Source of the DNA: UBA4312 sp002394635 | GTDB taxonomy: Bacteria; Bacillota_I; Bacilli_A; Erysipelotrichales; Erysipelotrichaceae | Assembly (NCBI GenBank): GCA_946539765.1 | Contig: CAMNHO010000029.1 | Span: 1-16,219 of the forward strand | Reading direction: 5' to 3' | Length of the DNA stretch: 16,219 bases | Shown: in pieces, positions 7,468 to 14,743 of the stretch | How positions within the stretch are numbered: the stretch's first letter is position 1 | Layout of the letters: each line of letters opens with the position of its first letter | The notes under the pieces: model-generated | What the model saw: only the letters and a program-made list of their open reading frames with translations | Told to the model about the DNA's origin: nothing | Databases searched by the model: none | Program-made: the position numbers and the translations under genes

Positions 7468-7749
7468 TTAATGCAAGATCGTCGGGGTATGAGACATTTC
7501 AATCTCATCCTGCACGTACTGTTCCAGACGTTCGATAAATACATCATCGATTTCAACGCCATCAATTTCAATCGGGCCATTCATTCCATCATGTATGAAT
7601 TTTATCCGGGGAATCTCCATAATTGTATGATCCCCTTCATACGTCTTTTCCAGTTCTTTGAGTTTTTCGATAATCGGCTTTGCCAATTCCTTGATCATTT
7701 CATCTTCATTCATAATCTCATTAATATCATACTTTTCAATGTGTGTCAA
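7468..7749 (-). CDS. Small acidic protein of unknown function, last gene of the NrdG-NrdD operon
   Basis: This is a frame of 93 codons from a TTG at 7749 that overlaps the nrdD stop (TTGA arrangement). The TTG is only about one base from a GAGG site, so the true start may instead be the ATG at 7713, which would give 81 residues. I do not recognise the family. The protein is acidic with a predicted helical first part (KELAKPIIEKLKELEKTY), then a beta-like middle (IMEIPRIKFIHDG and GPIEIDGVEIDDV), and a helix near the C-terminus. It has no signal peptide, membrane segment or Cys. Composition looks like real protein, and its place immediately behind nrdD suggests a link to that enzyme, but this is inference. 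Confidence 0.65.
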   Translation of the reverse strand: MTHIEKYDINEIMNEDEMIKELAKPIIEKLKELEKTYEGDHTIMEIPRIKFIHDGMNGPIEIDGVEIDDVFIERLEQYVQDEIEMSHTPTILH

Positions 7750-9776
7750 ACCTCATAATTCTGTCGTTGAATAAATTCTTCTTTCTTTCCTTCATTCCAA
7801 CGTTCGACCGGCTGATAATATCCGGCAACACGAGACCAAATTTCCATCTTTTGCCCACAAACCGGACACTCCCGTAGATCTCCGGCAAAATAACCATGCT
7901 CGGAACAAACACAATATGTTGGTGATATGGTAAAACATGACACATTATAATGAGTGGCAATCTGATTAACAAGTTTCATACATTGTTTCCAATGCGGGAT
8001 CCGTTTCTTCAGATGAACGTGGAATACAGAGCCTCCTGTATACTTGCTTAAAAATTTTTGTTCAATATCCAACGCTTCGAATACATCTTCCGTATAATTT
8101 ACAGGTAGGTCTGTAGAATTTGTATAATATTTTTTCTCCAGTTTCATTTGTGGAAACTTTTCCCTATCCAAACTAGCCAGACGGTGCGAAACACTCTCTC
8201 CCGGTGTGGCTTCCAAATTAAACAATGAATTATATTGTTCTTGATATACATATAATCTTTGATGCATGTGATCAAGAACACGACAGGAAAAATCTTGCGC
8301 TGCCGGATCGGACAGATCTTTTTTTAACCAGGGGGCATTCATACATGCTTCGTTCATTCCCACAATTCCGAAAGTACCGAAAACATGTTGAAATGAGCCC
8401 ATAAAGTGCTTGGTATACGGATATAATCCATTTTGCAGCAAAGATTCTAAAACACGACGTTTAGTCTGCAGACAACGTGCCATCAGATCCATCATCGCAT
8501 TCAGACGCTCAAAAAAGTCAGTTTCGTCTACAGAAAGAAATGTCAATCTCGGTAAATTTAATGTAACTGTTCCGATTGACCCGGTATTTTCTCCATACCC
8601 GAAATAGCCTAATGCCTTTAAATAGAGTTGATCCATCGAATATGTATGATTTCTTGTCTGCTGGATGGCCTCTTTGTTTTTCAGATAATATGGAGCCCCG
8701 TATTTTGCAGATACTTCAAATAACAACGCATTCATTTCTTGGTCATCCCAGTCAAAATCATCTCCGATCACCACTACCGGAATCGGAAATGGAAAACTTC
8801 GGCCAGAACTATCGGCTTCCAATAAAATGGAAAGAAATGCTTTCTGGATCTGTTTCATCTCCGCATGACACTGTCCATACGTAAAATCCTGTAAACGACC
8901 ACCTATGATTGCCTTCTCCTCTTTTAAATCGGATGGAACCGTCCAATCAAAAGATACGGTTGAAAATGGAGACTGCGTTCCCCATCGACTTGGAATATTC
9001 ACCCCATATATAAATGCTTCTACCGCTTTATACACTGATTCCTGATCCATTTGATCCTTTTTAACAAAGGGAGCCAGATAGGTATCAAAGCCGGCAATGC
9101 TCTGAGCACCCGCCCATTCATTCTGCATAATTCCCAGAAAGTTAACCAGCTGGTTACAAGCCGTAAAAAGATGAGAAGCAGGTCTTGATACAATGCGCTT
9201 ATCCATGCCCTGCAATCCGTTTTTAAGAAGCTGCTTTAAGGACCAGCCGGCGCTGTCAGCCGTTAACATATCGAGATCGTGAATATAGATATCACCTTCC
9301 TGGTGGGCACGGGAAATTTGCGGATCATAGATAGTACTTAACCAGTAATTCTTTGTAATGGCAGCCGAATTCGACAGGATCAATCCACCGACAGAATATA
9401 AAGACAAATAATCGTCTCCGCTTTTTTCATGTTCGTTTTTCAAATATCGGTCCACAATGTTCTTATATTCGATCTTCATCATTTCGATCTCACGAACATT
9501 TTCCCGTTGTTTTCTATATAGGATATACGCTTTGGCAACATCTGTATATCCCGCCAGAGACAATACATTTTCCACACAATCCTGTATATCTTCTACATGA
9601 ATGCGTCGCCCCTGGACCCGATCCTGAAAAGCAGCCGAAACACGTAAGCTCAATAGCTCAATAATGGTTTCATCATATTGTTTATGCAGTGAATCAAACG
9701 CTTTGGTAATAGCTGCATTGATTTTATATATATCAAAAGGCACAATGGTGCCATCTCTTTTTATTACCTCTAACAT
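7746..9776 (-). CDS. nrdD: Class III (anaerobic) ribonucleotide reductase-like glycyl-radical protein, lacking the expected active-site cysteines
   Basis: The length is 676 residues from the ATG at 9776. That start sits 6-7 bases after a GAGGGA site; the earlier ATG at 9782 overlaps the preceding stop but abuts the site. Residues 3-92 form an ATP cone (IKRDGTIVPFDIYKINAAI; DIQDCVENVL; YILYRKQR). The NrdD core follows, with GDIYIHDLD, NEWAGAQ, FDTYLAPFV, PSRWGTQSPFSTVSFDWTVP, TGSIGTVTLNLPR and YTKHFMG. The C-terminus has a Cys cluster (C622, C624, C637, C640), and the radical motif SRVAGYYQPV puts the glycyl radical on G652. In the family this enzyme makes dNTPs from NTPs without oxygen and is activated by an NrdG protein, here encoded just upstream. 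The oddity is that the usual YCAGW reads DSAGW (S175), and the usual CCRL segment before TGSIG has no Cys (360-397). Residual function as a reductase is therefore open. Confidence 0.9.
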   Translation of the reverse strand: MLEVIKRDGTIVPFDIYKINAAITKAFDSLHKQYDETIIELLSLRVSAAFQDRVQGRRIHVEDIQDCVENVLSLAGYTDVAKAYILYRKQRENVREIEMMKIEYKNIVDRYLKNEHEKSGDDYLSLYSVGGLILSNSAAITKNYWLSTIYDPQISRAHQEGDIYIHDLDMLTADSAGWSLKQLLKNGLQGMDKRIVSRPASHLFTACNQLVNFLGIMQNEWAGAQSIAGFDTYLAPFVKKDQMDQESVYKAVEAFIYGVNIPSRWGTQSPFSTVSFDWTVPSDLKEEKAIIGGRLQDFTYGQCHAEMKQIQKAFLSILLEADSSGRSFPFPIPVVVIGDDFDWDDQEMNALLFEVSAKYGAPYYLKNKEAIQQTRNHTYSMDQLYLKALGYFGYGENTGSIGTVTLNLPRLTFLSVDETDFFERLNAMMDLMARCLQTKRRVLESLLQNGLYPYTKHFMGSFQHVFGTFGIVGMNEACMNAPWLKKDLSDPAAQDFSCRVLDHMHQRLYVYQEQYNSLFNLEATPGESVSHRLASLDREKFPQMKLEKKYYTNSTDLPVNYTEDVFEALDIEQKFLSKYTGGSVFHVHLKKRIPHWKQCMKLVNQIATHYNVSCFTISPTYCVCSEHGYFAGDLRECPVCGQKMEIWSRVAGYYQPVERWNEGKKEEFIQRQNYEV

Positions 9777-9778
9777 AA

Positions 9779-10912
9779 TCATTCCCTCACTTCCAACTGA
9801 TTACAGTATGGCTGGCATAATTCGATGATGGAGCCCAGTTTCTTTGGTTGAATTGAGCATAGATCTTTCTGGATTGCCGAACTATAGTCGTTAAAAGGAA
9901 CCAGAATAAGATGTTTTACATGAGATATCCAGTTCATCATCGATTTTAGGACCGATGTCGTATGAAATTGTCGGATCAGATGAATCGTCACATCATAGTC
10001 GATAGCAGATTCTTTCAAGATCTCCAATGTACGAGAAATCAAGGATGTATCAAAATTTTCCATACCGATGGTTTTGGCATAAGATCTTGGTCCGCTTTTT
10101 AAAGAAAGTGACACATAATCAACCAGTTTTTCTTCTATCAGCTCCTGTAAAAAGGATGGAAAAGAACCGTTGGTATTGATCTTGACCATATAGTGAAGAT
10201 CTTTTACATACTTTAGAAATTCTTTTAAATGCGGATGCATCAGCGGTTCAGCCCCTTCAATACAAACAGCTTCAATAATGCCAGCACGCTTTTCCAGATA
10301 CTGGCGGATCTCTGTATCCGCTATGGCTTTTCGATTTTCCGGAATATAAACCAAATCGCTTTTTGTGCAGGAAGGACAACAAAAATTACATCCTGCAATG
10401 GATAAAACCGTTGCCATTTTATCCGGATACGCTGAAACACTTACTTTTTTCCATTCAAAAAAGACTAAATTTTCCTGCTGGCTTTCTGCATAAGCGCGAG
10501 CATTGGAAGCCATGATTTCATATGAAGCTAGAAATTCATCAAACGTAGATGGATCTATGTTCTGGATCAGGTGCTGCCACCAGTCTCGCCGGATCTCATA
10601 TACTTTAGACATCTGCTGTTTGGCGTAATCTGTCGTATACAATTCCTTATTCCTTTTATCTTTTTCCGAAGTCATGATTGTAATAAAGCCGTTCTGTTCC
10701 AGATGTTTTACAGTTTTGGAAATTGTTCCTTTATCATATACACCGGATTGTGCTATGTCATGCATAGAAATACCTTCACGTTCATAGATCATAATCAGGA
10801 TCGGCAGCTGCGCATAGGTTAGCTTCATAGAAAACAGCATACGGTCATAATATTTCTGTGTACTTCGATATAGTACGCTTAGATTCATTAATACATCGGT
10901 TTGTTTATCCAT
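9779..10912 (-). CDS. nrdG: MarR-family DNA-binding domain fused to an NrdG2-type radical-SAM activase
   Basis: One continuous 377-residue frame holds two domains. Residues 1-140 are a MarR-type winged helix, with a recognition-helix region DKGTISKTVKHLEQNGFI (60-77) and the wing signature D85-K-R87 then LYTT. Residues 153-377 match the NrdG2 type of anaerobic reductase activating protein. They contain the radical-SAM cluster motif C175-x3-C179-x2-C182 with an extra C178, then GAEP (220-223) where GGEP is usual, then KINTNGSFP (244-252) and EEKLVDYVSLSLK (260-272). Radical-SAM activases use a 4Fe-4S cluster and S-adenosylmethionine to form the glycyl radical on NrdD. The stop precedes the nrdD ATG by two bases, so the pair is one operon. 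A DNA-binding activase could couple enzyme activation or oxygen status to transcription; this is inference. The start has no ribosome binding site and is predicted leaderless. Confidence 0.9.
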   Translation of the reverse strand: MDKQTDVLMNLSVLYRSTQKYYDRMLFSMKLTYAQLPILIMIYEREGISMHDIAQSGVYDKGTISKTVKHLEQNGFITIMTSEKDKRNKELYTTDYAKQQMSKVYEIRRDWWQHLIQNIDPSTFDEFLASYEIMASNARAYAESQQENLVFFEWKKVSVSAYPDKMATVLSIAGCNFCCPSCTKSDLVYIPENRKAIADTEIRQYLEKRAGIIEAVCIEGAEPLMHPHLKEFLKYVKDLHYMVKINTNGSFPSFLQELIEEKLVDYVSLSLKSGPRSYAKTIGMENFDTSLISRTLEILKESAIDYDVTIHLIRQFHTTSVLKSMMNWISHVKHLILVPFNDYSSAIQKDLCSIQPKKLGSIIELCQPYCNQLEVRE

Positions 10913-10926
10913 ATAAACGATTTTAT
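10913..10926. promoter_or_regulatory. Short inverted repeat over the -10 box of the nrd operon
   Basis: ATAAA (10913-10917) and TTTAT (10922-10926) are separated by four bases. The repeat covers the -10 box and the predicted start site. A second small palindrome, GGTTCAACC (10942-10950), covers the -35 box. Either could be a site for the MarR domain encoded next to it, but both are short and AT-rich repeats arise by chance. Confidence 0.3.
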
Positions 10927-10948
10927 CATTTCATAGTTGCAGGTTCAA
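10920..10948 (-). promoter_or_regulatory. Promoter of the marR/nrdG-nrdD operon, nearly leaderless
   Basis: On the minus strand there is TTGAAC (10943-10948), a 17-base spacer and TAAAAT (10920-10925). Only seven bases separate the -10 box from the ATG at 10912, so the mRNA would start at, or within two bases of, the start codon. There is no Shine-Dalgarno sequence. Confidence 0.7.
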
Positions 10949-10954
10949 CCAAAA

Positions 10955-10981
10955 TAAAAAAAGGCATTTCTGCCTTTTTTA
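10955..10981 (-). terminator. Terminator of guaB
   Basis: On the minus strand the stem AAAGGCA/TGCCTTT with a GAAA tetraloop is followed by a T-run. The upstream arm overlaps the guaB stop codon (10979-10981). Confidence 0.9.
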
Positions 10982-12490
10982 TTTATCGGTAGTATCTAAA
11001 TGTTCGTCACGCACAACAACATCGTGTGCGCCACCTTCTACAATACTGGTTGCTGACACCAATGTAACCTTGGCATTTTTCTGCAATTCAGGAATGGTCA
11101 GACATCCACAATTACACATTGTATGTTTTACTTTGGATAAAGTCATTTCCACGTTTTCCTGTAAAGTGCCTGCATATGGTACATAAGAATCAACACCTTC
11201 AACGAAGGACATCTTCTTATCGCCACCAACATCATAACGCTGCCAGTTACGGGCACGGGCACTTCCTTCTCCCCAGTATTCCTTCATATAATTGCCATTC
11301 ATGGTAATCAGCTTGCTCGGAGATTCTTTAAAACGGGCAAAATAACGACCCTGCATCACAAAGTCGGCTCCGAACGCCAATGCCAATGTAATATGGAAAT
11401 CGTGCTCAACTCCACCATCGCTGCAAATCGGAATATAGATACCGGTTTCTTCAAAATATCTGTTTCTTTCCTCAGCCACATCAATCGTTGCACTGGCTTG
11501 TCCACGTCCGATTCCCTTTTGTTCGCGGGTAATGCAGATAGAACCGCCACCAATACCGATTTTTACAAAGTCTGCACCAGCTTCAGCCAGGAAACGGAAA
11601 CCTTCTCCGTCCACAACGTTACCGGCTCCGACTTTTACGCTGTCACCATAATGTTCACGGATCCATTGGATTGTCTGCGCCTGCCAGCATGAATAACCTT
11701 CACTGGAATCGATGCATAAAATATCAACACCAGCTTCGACCAGCGCAGGAACTCGTTGTTCATAATCTCTTGTGTTAATGGCTGCTCCTACTACATATCG
11801 CTTCTGGCTATCCAATAATTCGTTCGGGAATGCTTTATGAAGTTCATAATCCTTTCGGAATACAAATGAAACAAGACGCTGGTTTTCATCAACGATCGGA
11901 AGCTGATTCAGCTTATGATCCCATATAATATCATTGGCTTCAGATAAAGTAATATCCTTATTTCCAACAATCAATTTTTCAAATGGTGTCATGAATTCCT
12001 TTACTTTTAAAGAAGGTTCCATACGACTGATCCGATAATCACGACTGGTGACAAGTCCGATCAATTTTCCATCTGCTTTTCCGTTTTCAGTGACAGCCAT
12101 TGTTGAATGTCCGGTTTTATTCTTTAACGCAATAACATCCGCCAGTGTCTGTTCCGGACCAATATTGGAATCACTTCCTACAAAGCCGGCTTTCGTAGCT
12201 TTCACATCGCGTACCATCTGCGCCTGGCTCTCAATAGACTGGCTCACAAAGATGAACGCAATACCGCCCTGCCGTGCAAGAGCACAAGCCAGTTCCGGTC
12301 CGCTGACTGCCTGCATGGCTGCCGAAACCATCGGAATATTCATTGTTAAGGCAGGTGTCTCTCCTTTTCTGAATTTTACAATCGGGGTTTTTAAACTGAC
12401 ATTATCGGGAATACAATCTGGACCCGTATACCCTGGAATCAATAAATACTCGCTAAATGTACGAGACGGCTCTTTCATAAATTTTACCAT
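10979..12490 (-). CDS. guaB: IMP dehydrogenase, Tritrichomonas-like type
   Basis: The enzyme oxidises IMP to XMP with NAD, the committed step to GMP, in the cytoplasm. The protein has 503 residues, starting at an ATG 9 bases after AAAGGAG. The barrel is split by a CBS-domain pair at about 105-220. The catalytic loop GIGGGSICITREQKGIGRGQ (312-331) carries the nucleophile C319, D358 lies in CSDGG, and the mobile flap carries R418-Y419 in NWQRYD. A second Cys-rich stretch, MCNCGCLTIP, is at 458-467. From memory, the sequence and even the residue numbering match the protozoan Tritrichomonas foetus enzyme (also 503 residues, C319, R418, Y419) rather than typical Bacillus-type GuaB. It has its own strong promoter and terminator, with the pullulanase gene just upstream. 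Confidence 0.96.
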   Translation of the reverse strand: MVKFMKEPSRTFSEYLLIPGYTGPDCIPDNVSLKTPIVKFRKGETPALTMNIPMVSAAMQAVSGPELACALARQGGIAFIFVSQSIESQAQMVRDVKATKAGFVGSDSNIGPEQTLADVIALKNKTGHSTMAVTENGKADGKLIGLVTSRDYRISRMEPSLKVKEFMTPFEKLIVGNKDITLSEANDIIWDHKLNQLPIVDENQRLVSFVFRKDYELHKAFPNELLDSQKRYVVGAAINTRDYEQRVPALVEAGVDILCIDSSEGYSCWQAQTIQWIREHYGDSVKVGAGNVVDGEGFRFLAEAGADFVKIGIGGGSICITREQKGIGRGQASATIDVAEERNRYFEETGIYIPICSDGGVEHDFHITLALAFGADFVMQGRYFARFKESPSKLITMNGNYMKEYWGEGSARARNWQRYDVGGDKKMSFVEGVDSYVPYAGTLQENVEMTLSKVKHTMCNCGCLTIPELQKNAKVTLVSATSIVEGGAHDVVVRDEHLDTTDK

Positions 12491-12520
12491 GCGTCTTTTC
12501 TCCTTTTTTTATTGAGTTAA

Positions 12521-12549
12521 ATTATATGCAAAGGTTAAAAAGTCGTCAA
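12521..12549 (-). promoter_or_regulatory. Promoter of guaB
   Basis: On the minus strand there is TTGACG (12544-12549), a 17-base spacer and a consensus TATAAT (12521-12526). The -35 box lies 12 bases after the pullulanase stop codon. I see no purine riboswitch or other leader structure in the short 5' region. Confidence 0.85.
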
Positions 12550-12561
12550 GTGCTTTTATTC

Positions 12562-14652
12562 TTATTCTTTAACGATTACTACACTATATGGTTCAATACT
12601 TAAATCATACAAAGATCCTTCATTTTTTCTTTCTGAATCAAAAAGAATTTCTTTTGGTTCATCATAATGATAATGATATCTGTCGCTACTTGGATTAAAG
12701 AAAGTGGTACATTGACTATGCTCGTCCTGGCAAGTATAGATAAGAACCTTCTCATCCAAGGTATCGAACCATACCTGATAACGTGTTTGTTCCGTAGTGG
12801 ATAACCGGAAACATGAATACTCTTTTCGGATCGCAATCAGTTCCCTTACTCTCTGTACAAGCGGCTCATTGGTATCCTTACGGACATAATCTATCATGTT
12901 ATAGGAGTCCGGCAGGTTATATGTATTGCCGATCTTCTGCTTTGTTCGGGCAAATTCCTGCCCAGCATGAAGGAAAGGAACTCCTTGAGATAAGATGACC
13001 ATCGCTGTAGCCAGCAGCTGAAGCCGCATACGGGTCGCTGCATCTTTTCCTGCACAACAAATCAGGTTCTTATCCCATAAAGTATGATTATCATGACACT
13101 CTACATAGTTAATAACTTTTTCTGGTGAATCGTAATCCCGTCCGGAGGCACTCAGCCGATCCATCATCGTATAGATCAATCCAAGATCGCCATTGCTGTA
13201 ACCTGGCATATCCAAGTCTCCGTTCGACCCTCGTACCGTTTCCCGAAAGGCGTCAGAAAAATGACCGATGAAAGGCATTTTTGCCTGGTTTTGCTGAGAA
13301 GCCCGTATATCTTCCGGTACAAAGCTCGGCATATTCCATCCTTCCCCGTAGAGCATGAAACTCGGTTTCAGTTTTTTTGACATTTCAGCTATGTCATTCA
13401 TAAGATTTACATCCAGAATACCCATGAGATCGAAACGGAACCCATCTATATCAAACCATTCGATCAATCGTTGACACGTATCCAGTATATAACGTCGGGA
13501 CATTGGCGGCTGTGTATCGATATCGTTTCCACAGAAGCTTCCGTTGGAATACTCTCCCTGCTGATCCATCAAAAAATAATAGTCCGGAACCAGTTTATCC
13601 AAATGAAAATTCTTTTTTTCATAAACGTGGTTAAATACCACATCAAGGACTACGCGAATACCAGCCTTATGACAATCCTGTACAAGATTGGCAAATTCCT
13701 CGATACGAAGACCTGCATTTTTCGGATCAATACTGTAACTGCCTTCTAATACCCGGGGATGGACCGGGTCATATCCCCAGTTATAATAAATGTTTTGATA
13801 GACCTCATCTACGGTTCCAAAGTCCATGACCGGCATTAACTGTAAATGGGTGATTCCCAAGGATTTCAAATAGCTAAACCCGATCTGTCGGGATATTGTC
13901 GCATCATTTTCTTCAGTAAATCCCTTGAATTTTTTACGATGAACGATCGGGAGGTCATTTTGAGAGGTCATATCCCGTATATTTGCCTCGTATATAATGG
14001 CATCGCAGTTGGATTTCATCGGTGGGCATTCTATTTTATCCGGAAAAGAAATATGTCTTCGATCCATCACAACACTATAGCTTGTATTGGGTCCGCAAAA
14101 AGAAGAATAAGGATCCACAATCTCATTAAGACGCCCGTTTACACGAACGAGATATGTATATTTCATTTGGTAAAGATCTTCCCGCACCTCCGCTGTAAAC
14201 AGTCCATGATCCTCTCGGATCATCGGAATGACAATATCATCGTTTTGATTCCATAGATGTACTGAAATCTTTGACGCCGTCGGTGCCCATAATTTGAAAA
14301 CCGATTTTTCAGGACCGTATGTCAATCCCAAATCTTTTCCATCATATTGATAGATCAAATTGAAACGTTTTGTTTTAACAATATGAGCATATTGAACAAC
14401 CGTTGTCTTGCAATGATCGTCATAGATCTTGTATTCATAGCCAACAATGATATTCGCATTACAACGCAGCTGATAATGAACATAACCATTGTAAAGATGA
14501 GACTGTGAAACAATGGATAGTGGTATGATTTGATCAAAGGCATCTTTTAAATGGAACTGTTGGCTGATACCTCCGTGCAATTCTTTGGATATATATACAT
14601 TGATGAAATCAAAATCATCAAAATATGCTTCGAATGAATGACGCATTCGCAT
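12562..14652 (-). CDS. pulA: Type I pullulanase (cytoplasmic alpha-glucan debranching enzyme)
   Basis: The enzyme hydrolyses alpha-1,6 branches in pullulan, starch and glycogen fragments. Its 696 residues are close to the intracellular Bacillus enzyme AmyX. There is no signal peptide, so it should act inside the cell on imported or stored glucans. Residues 1-100 form an N-terminal beta domain, 105-195 a CBM48-like domain (YGPEKSVFKLWAPTASKISV), and about 215-610 the GH13 barrel. Visible motifs are the type I pullulanase signature YNWGYDP (290-296), DVVFNH (337-342), nucleophile D408 in GFRFDLMGI, acid/base E437 in YGEGW and D521 in ECHDNHT. A C-terminal beta domain follows. The start ATG lies 6-7 bases after AGGGAGG. 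No terminator is visible between its end and the guaB promoter, so some read-through into guaB is likely. Confidence 0.95.
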   Translation of the reverse strand: MRMRHSFEAYFDDFDFINVYISKELHGGISQQFHLKDAFDQIIPLSIVSQSHLYNGYVHYQLRCNANIIVGYEYKIYDDHCKTTVVQYAHIVKTKRFNLIYQYDGKDLGLTYGPEKSVFKLWAPTASKISVHLWNQNDDIVIPMIREDHGLFTAEVREDLYQMKYTYLVRVNGRLNEIVDPYSSFCGPNTSYSVVMDRRHISFPDKIECPPMKSNCDAIIYEANIRDMTSQNDLPIVHRKKFKGFTEENDATISRQIGFSYLKSLGITHLQLMPVMDFGTVDEVYQNIYYNWGYDPVHPRVLEGSYSIDPKNAGLRIEEFANLVQDCHKAGIRVVLDVVFNHVYEKKNFHLDKLVPDYYFLMDQQGEYSNGSFCGNDIDTQPPMSRRYILDTCQRLIEWFDIDGFRFDLMGILDVNLMNDIAEMSKKLKPSFMLYGEGWNMPSFVPEDIRASQQNQAKMPFIGHFSDAFRETVRGSNGDLDMPGYSNGDLGLIYTMMDRLSASGRDYDSPEKVINYVECHDNHTLWDKNLICCAGKDAATRMRLQLLATAMVILSQGVPFLHAGQEFARTKQKIGNTYNLPDSYNMIDYVRKDTNEPLVQRVRELIAIRKEYSCFRLSTTEQTRYQVWFDTLDEKVLIYTCQDEHSQCTTFFNPSSDRYHYHYDEPKEILFDSERKNEGSLYDLSIEPYSVVIVKE

Positions 14653-14678
14653 AAAAAAACCTCCCTGTGCTCATAAAC

Positions 14679-14687
14679 ATTTTAACA
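14679..14687 (-). promoter_or_regulatory. Probable extended -10 promoter of the pullulanase gene
   Basis: The minus strand reads TGTTAAAAT, an extended -10 box (TG-N-TAAAAT). No good -35 box is found at the right distance, which is normal for extended -10 promoters. I saw no clear catabolite-repression (cre) site. Confidence 0.5.
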
Positions 14688-14713
14688 TATCTGAATGATT
14701 AAAAATAAAAATA

Positions 14714-14722
14714 TGCTATTCT
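14714..14722 (+). promoter_or_regulatory. Probable extended -10 promoter of fumC
   Basis: TG-C-TATTCT forms an extended -10 box about 21 bases upstream of the fumC start codon, with no clear -35 box. It is divergent from the pullulanase promoter within a 91-bp spacer. Confidence 0.5.
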
Positions 14723-14743
14723 TATATTGAAAAGAGGATCATT

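Noticed and set aside
8571..8699. Frameshift or sequencing error as cause of the missing cysteine segment in NrdD
   Set aside because: The frame stays open with NrdD-like sequence on both sides (FDWDDQEMNALLFEVSAKYG and TGSIGTVTLNLPR), and the neighbouring DNA on the coding strand has no Cys codon in any frame.
9777..9782. ATG at 9782 as the nrdD start (ATGA overlap with the activase stop)
   Set aside because: The GAGGGA site is only about one base away. The ATG at 9776 has normal spacing and gives the usual NrdD N-terminus. The alternative adds only two residues and is not excluded.
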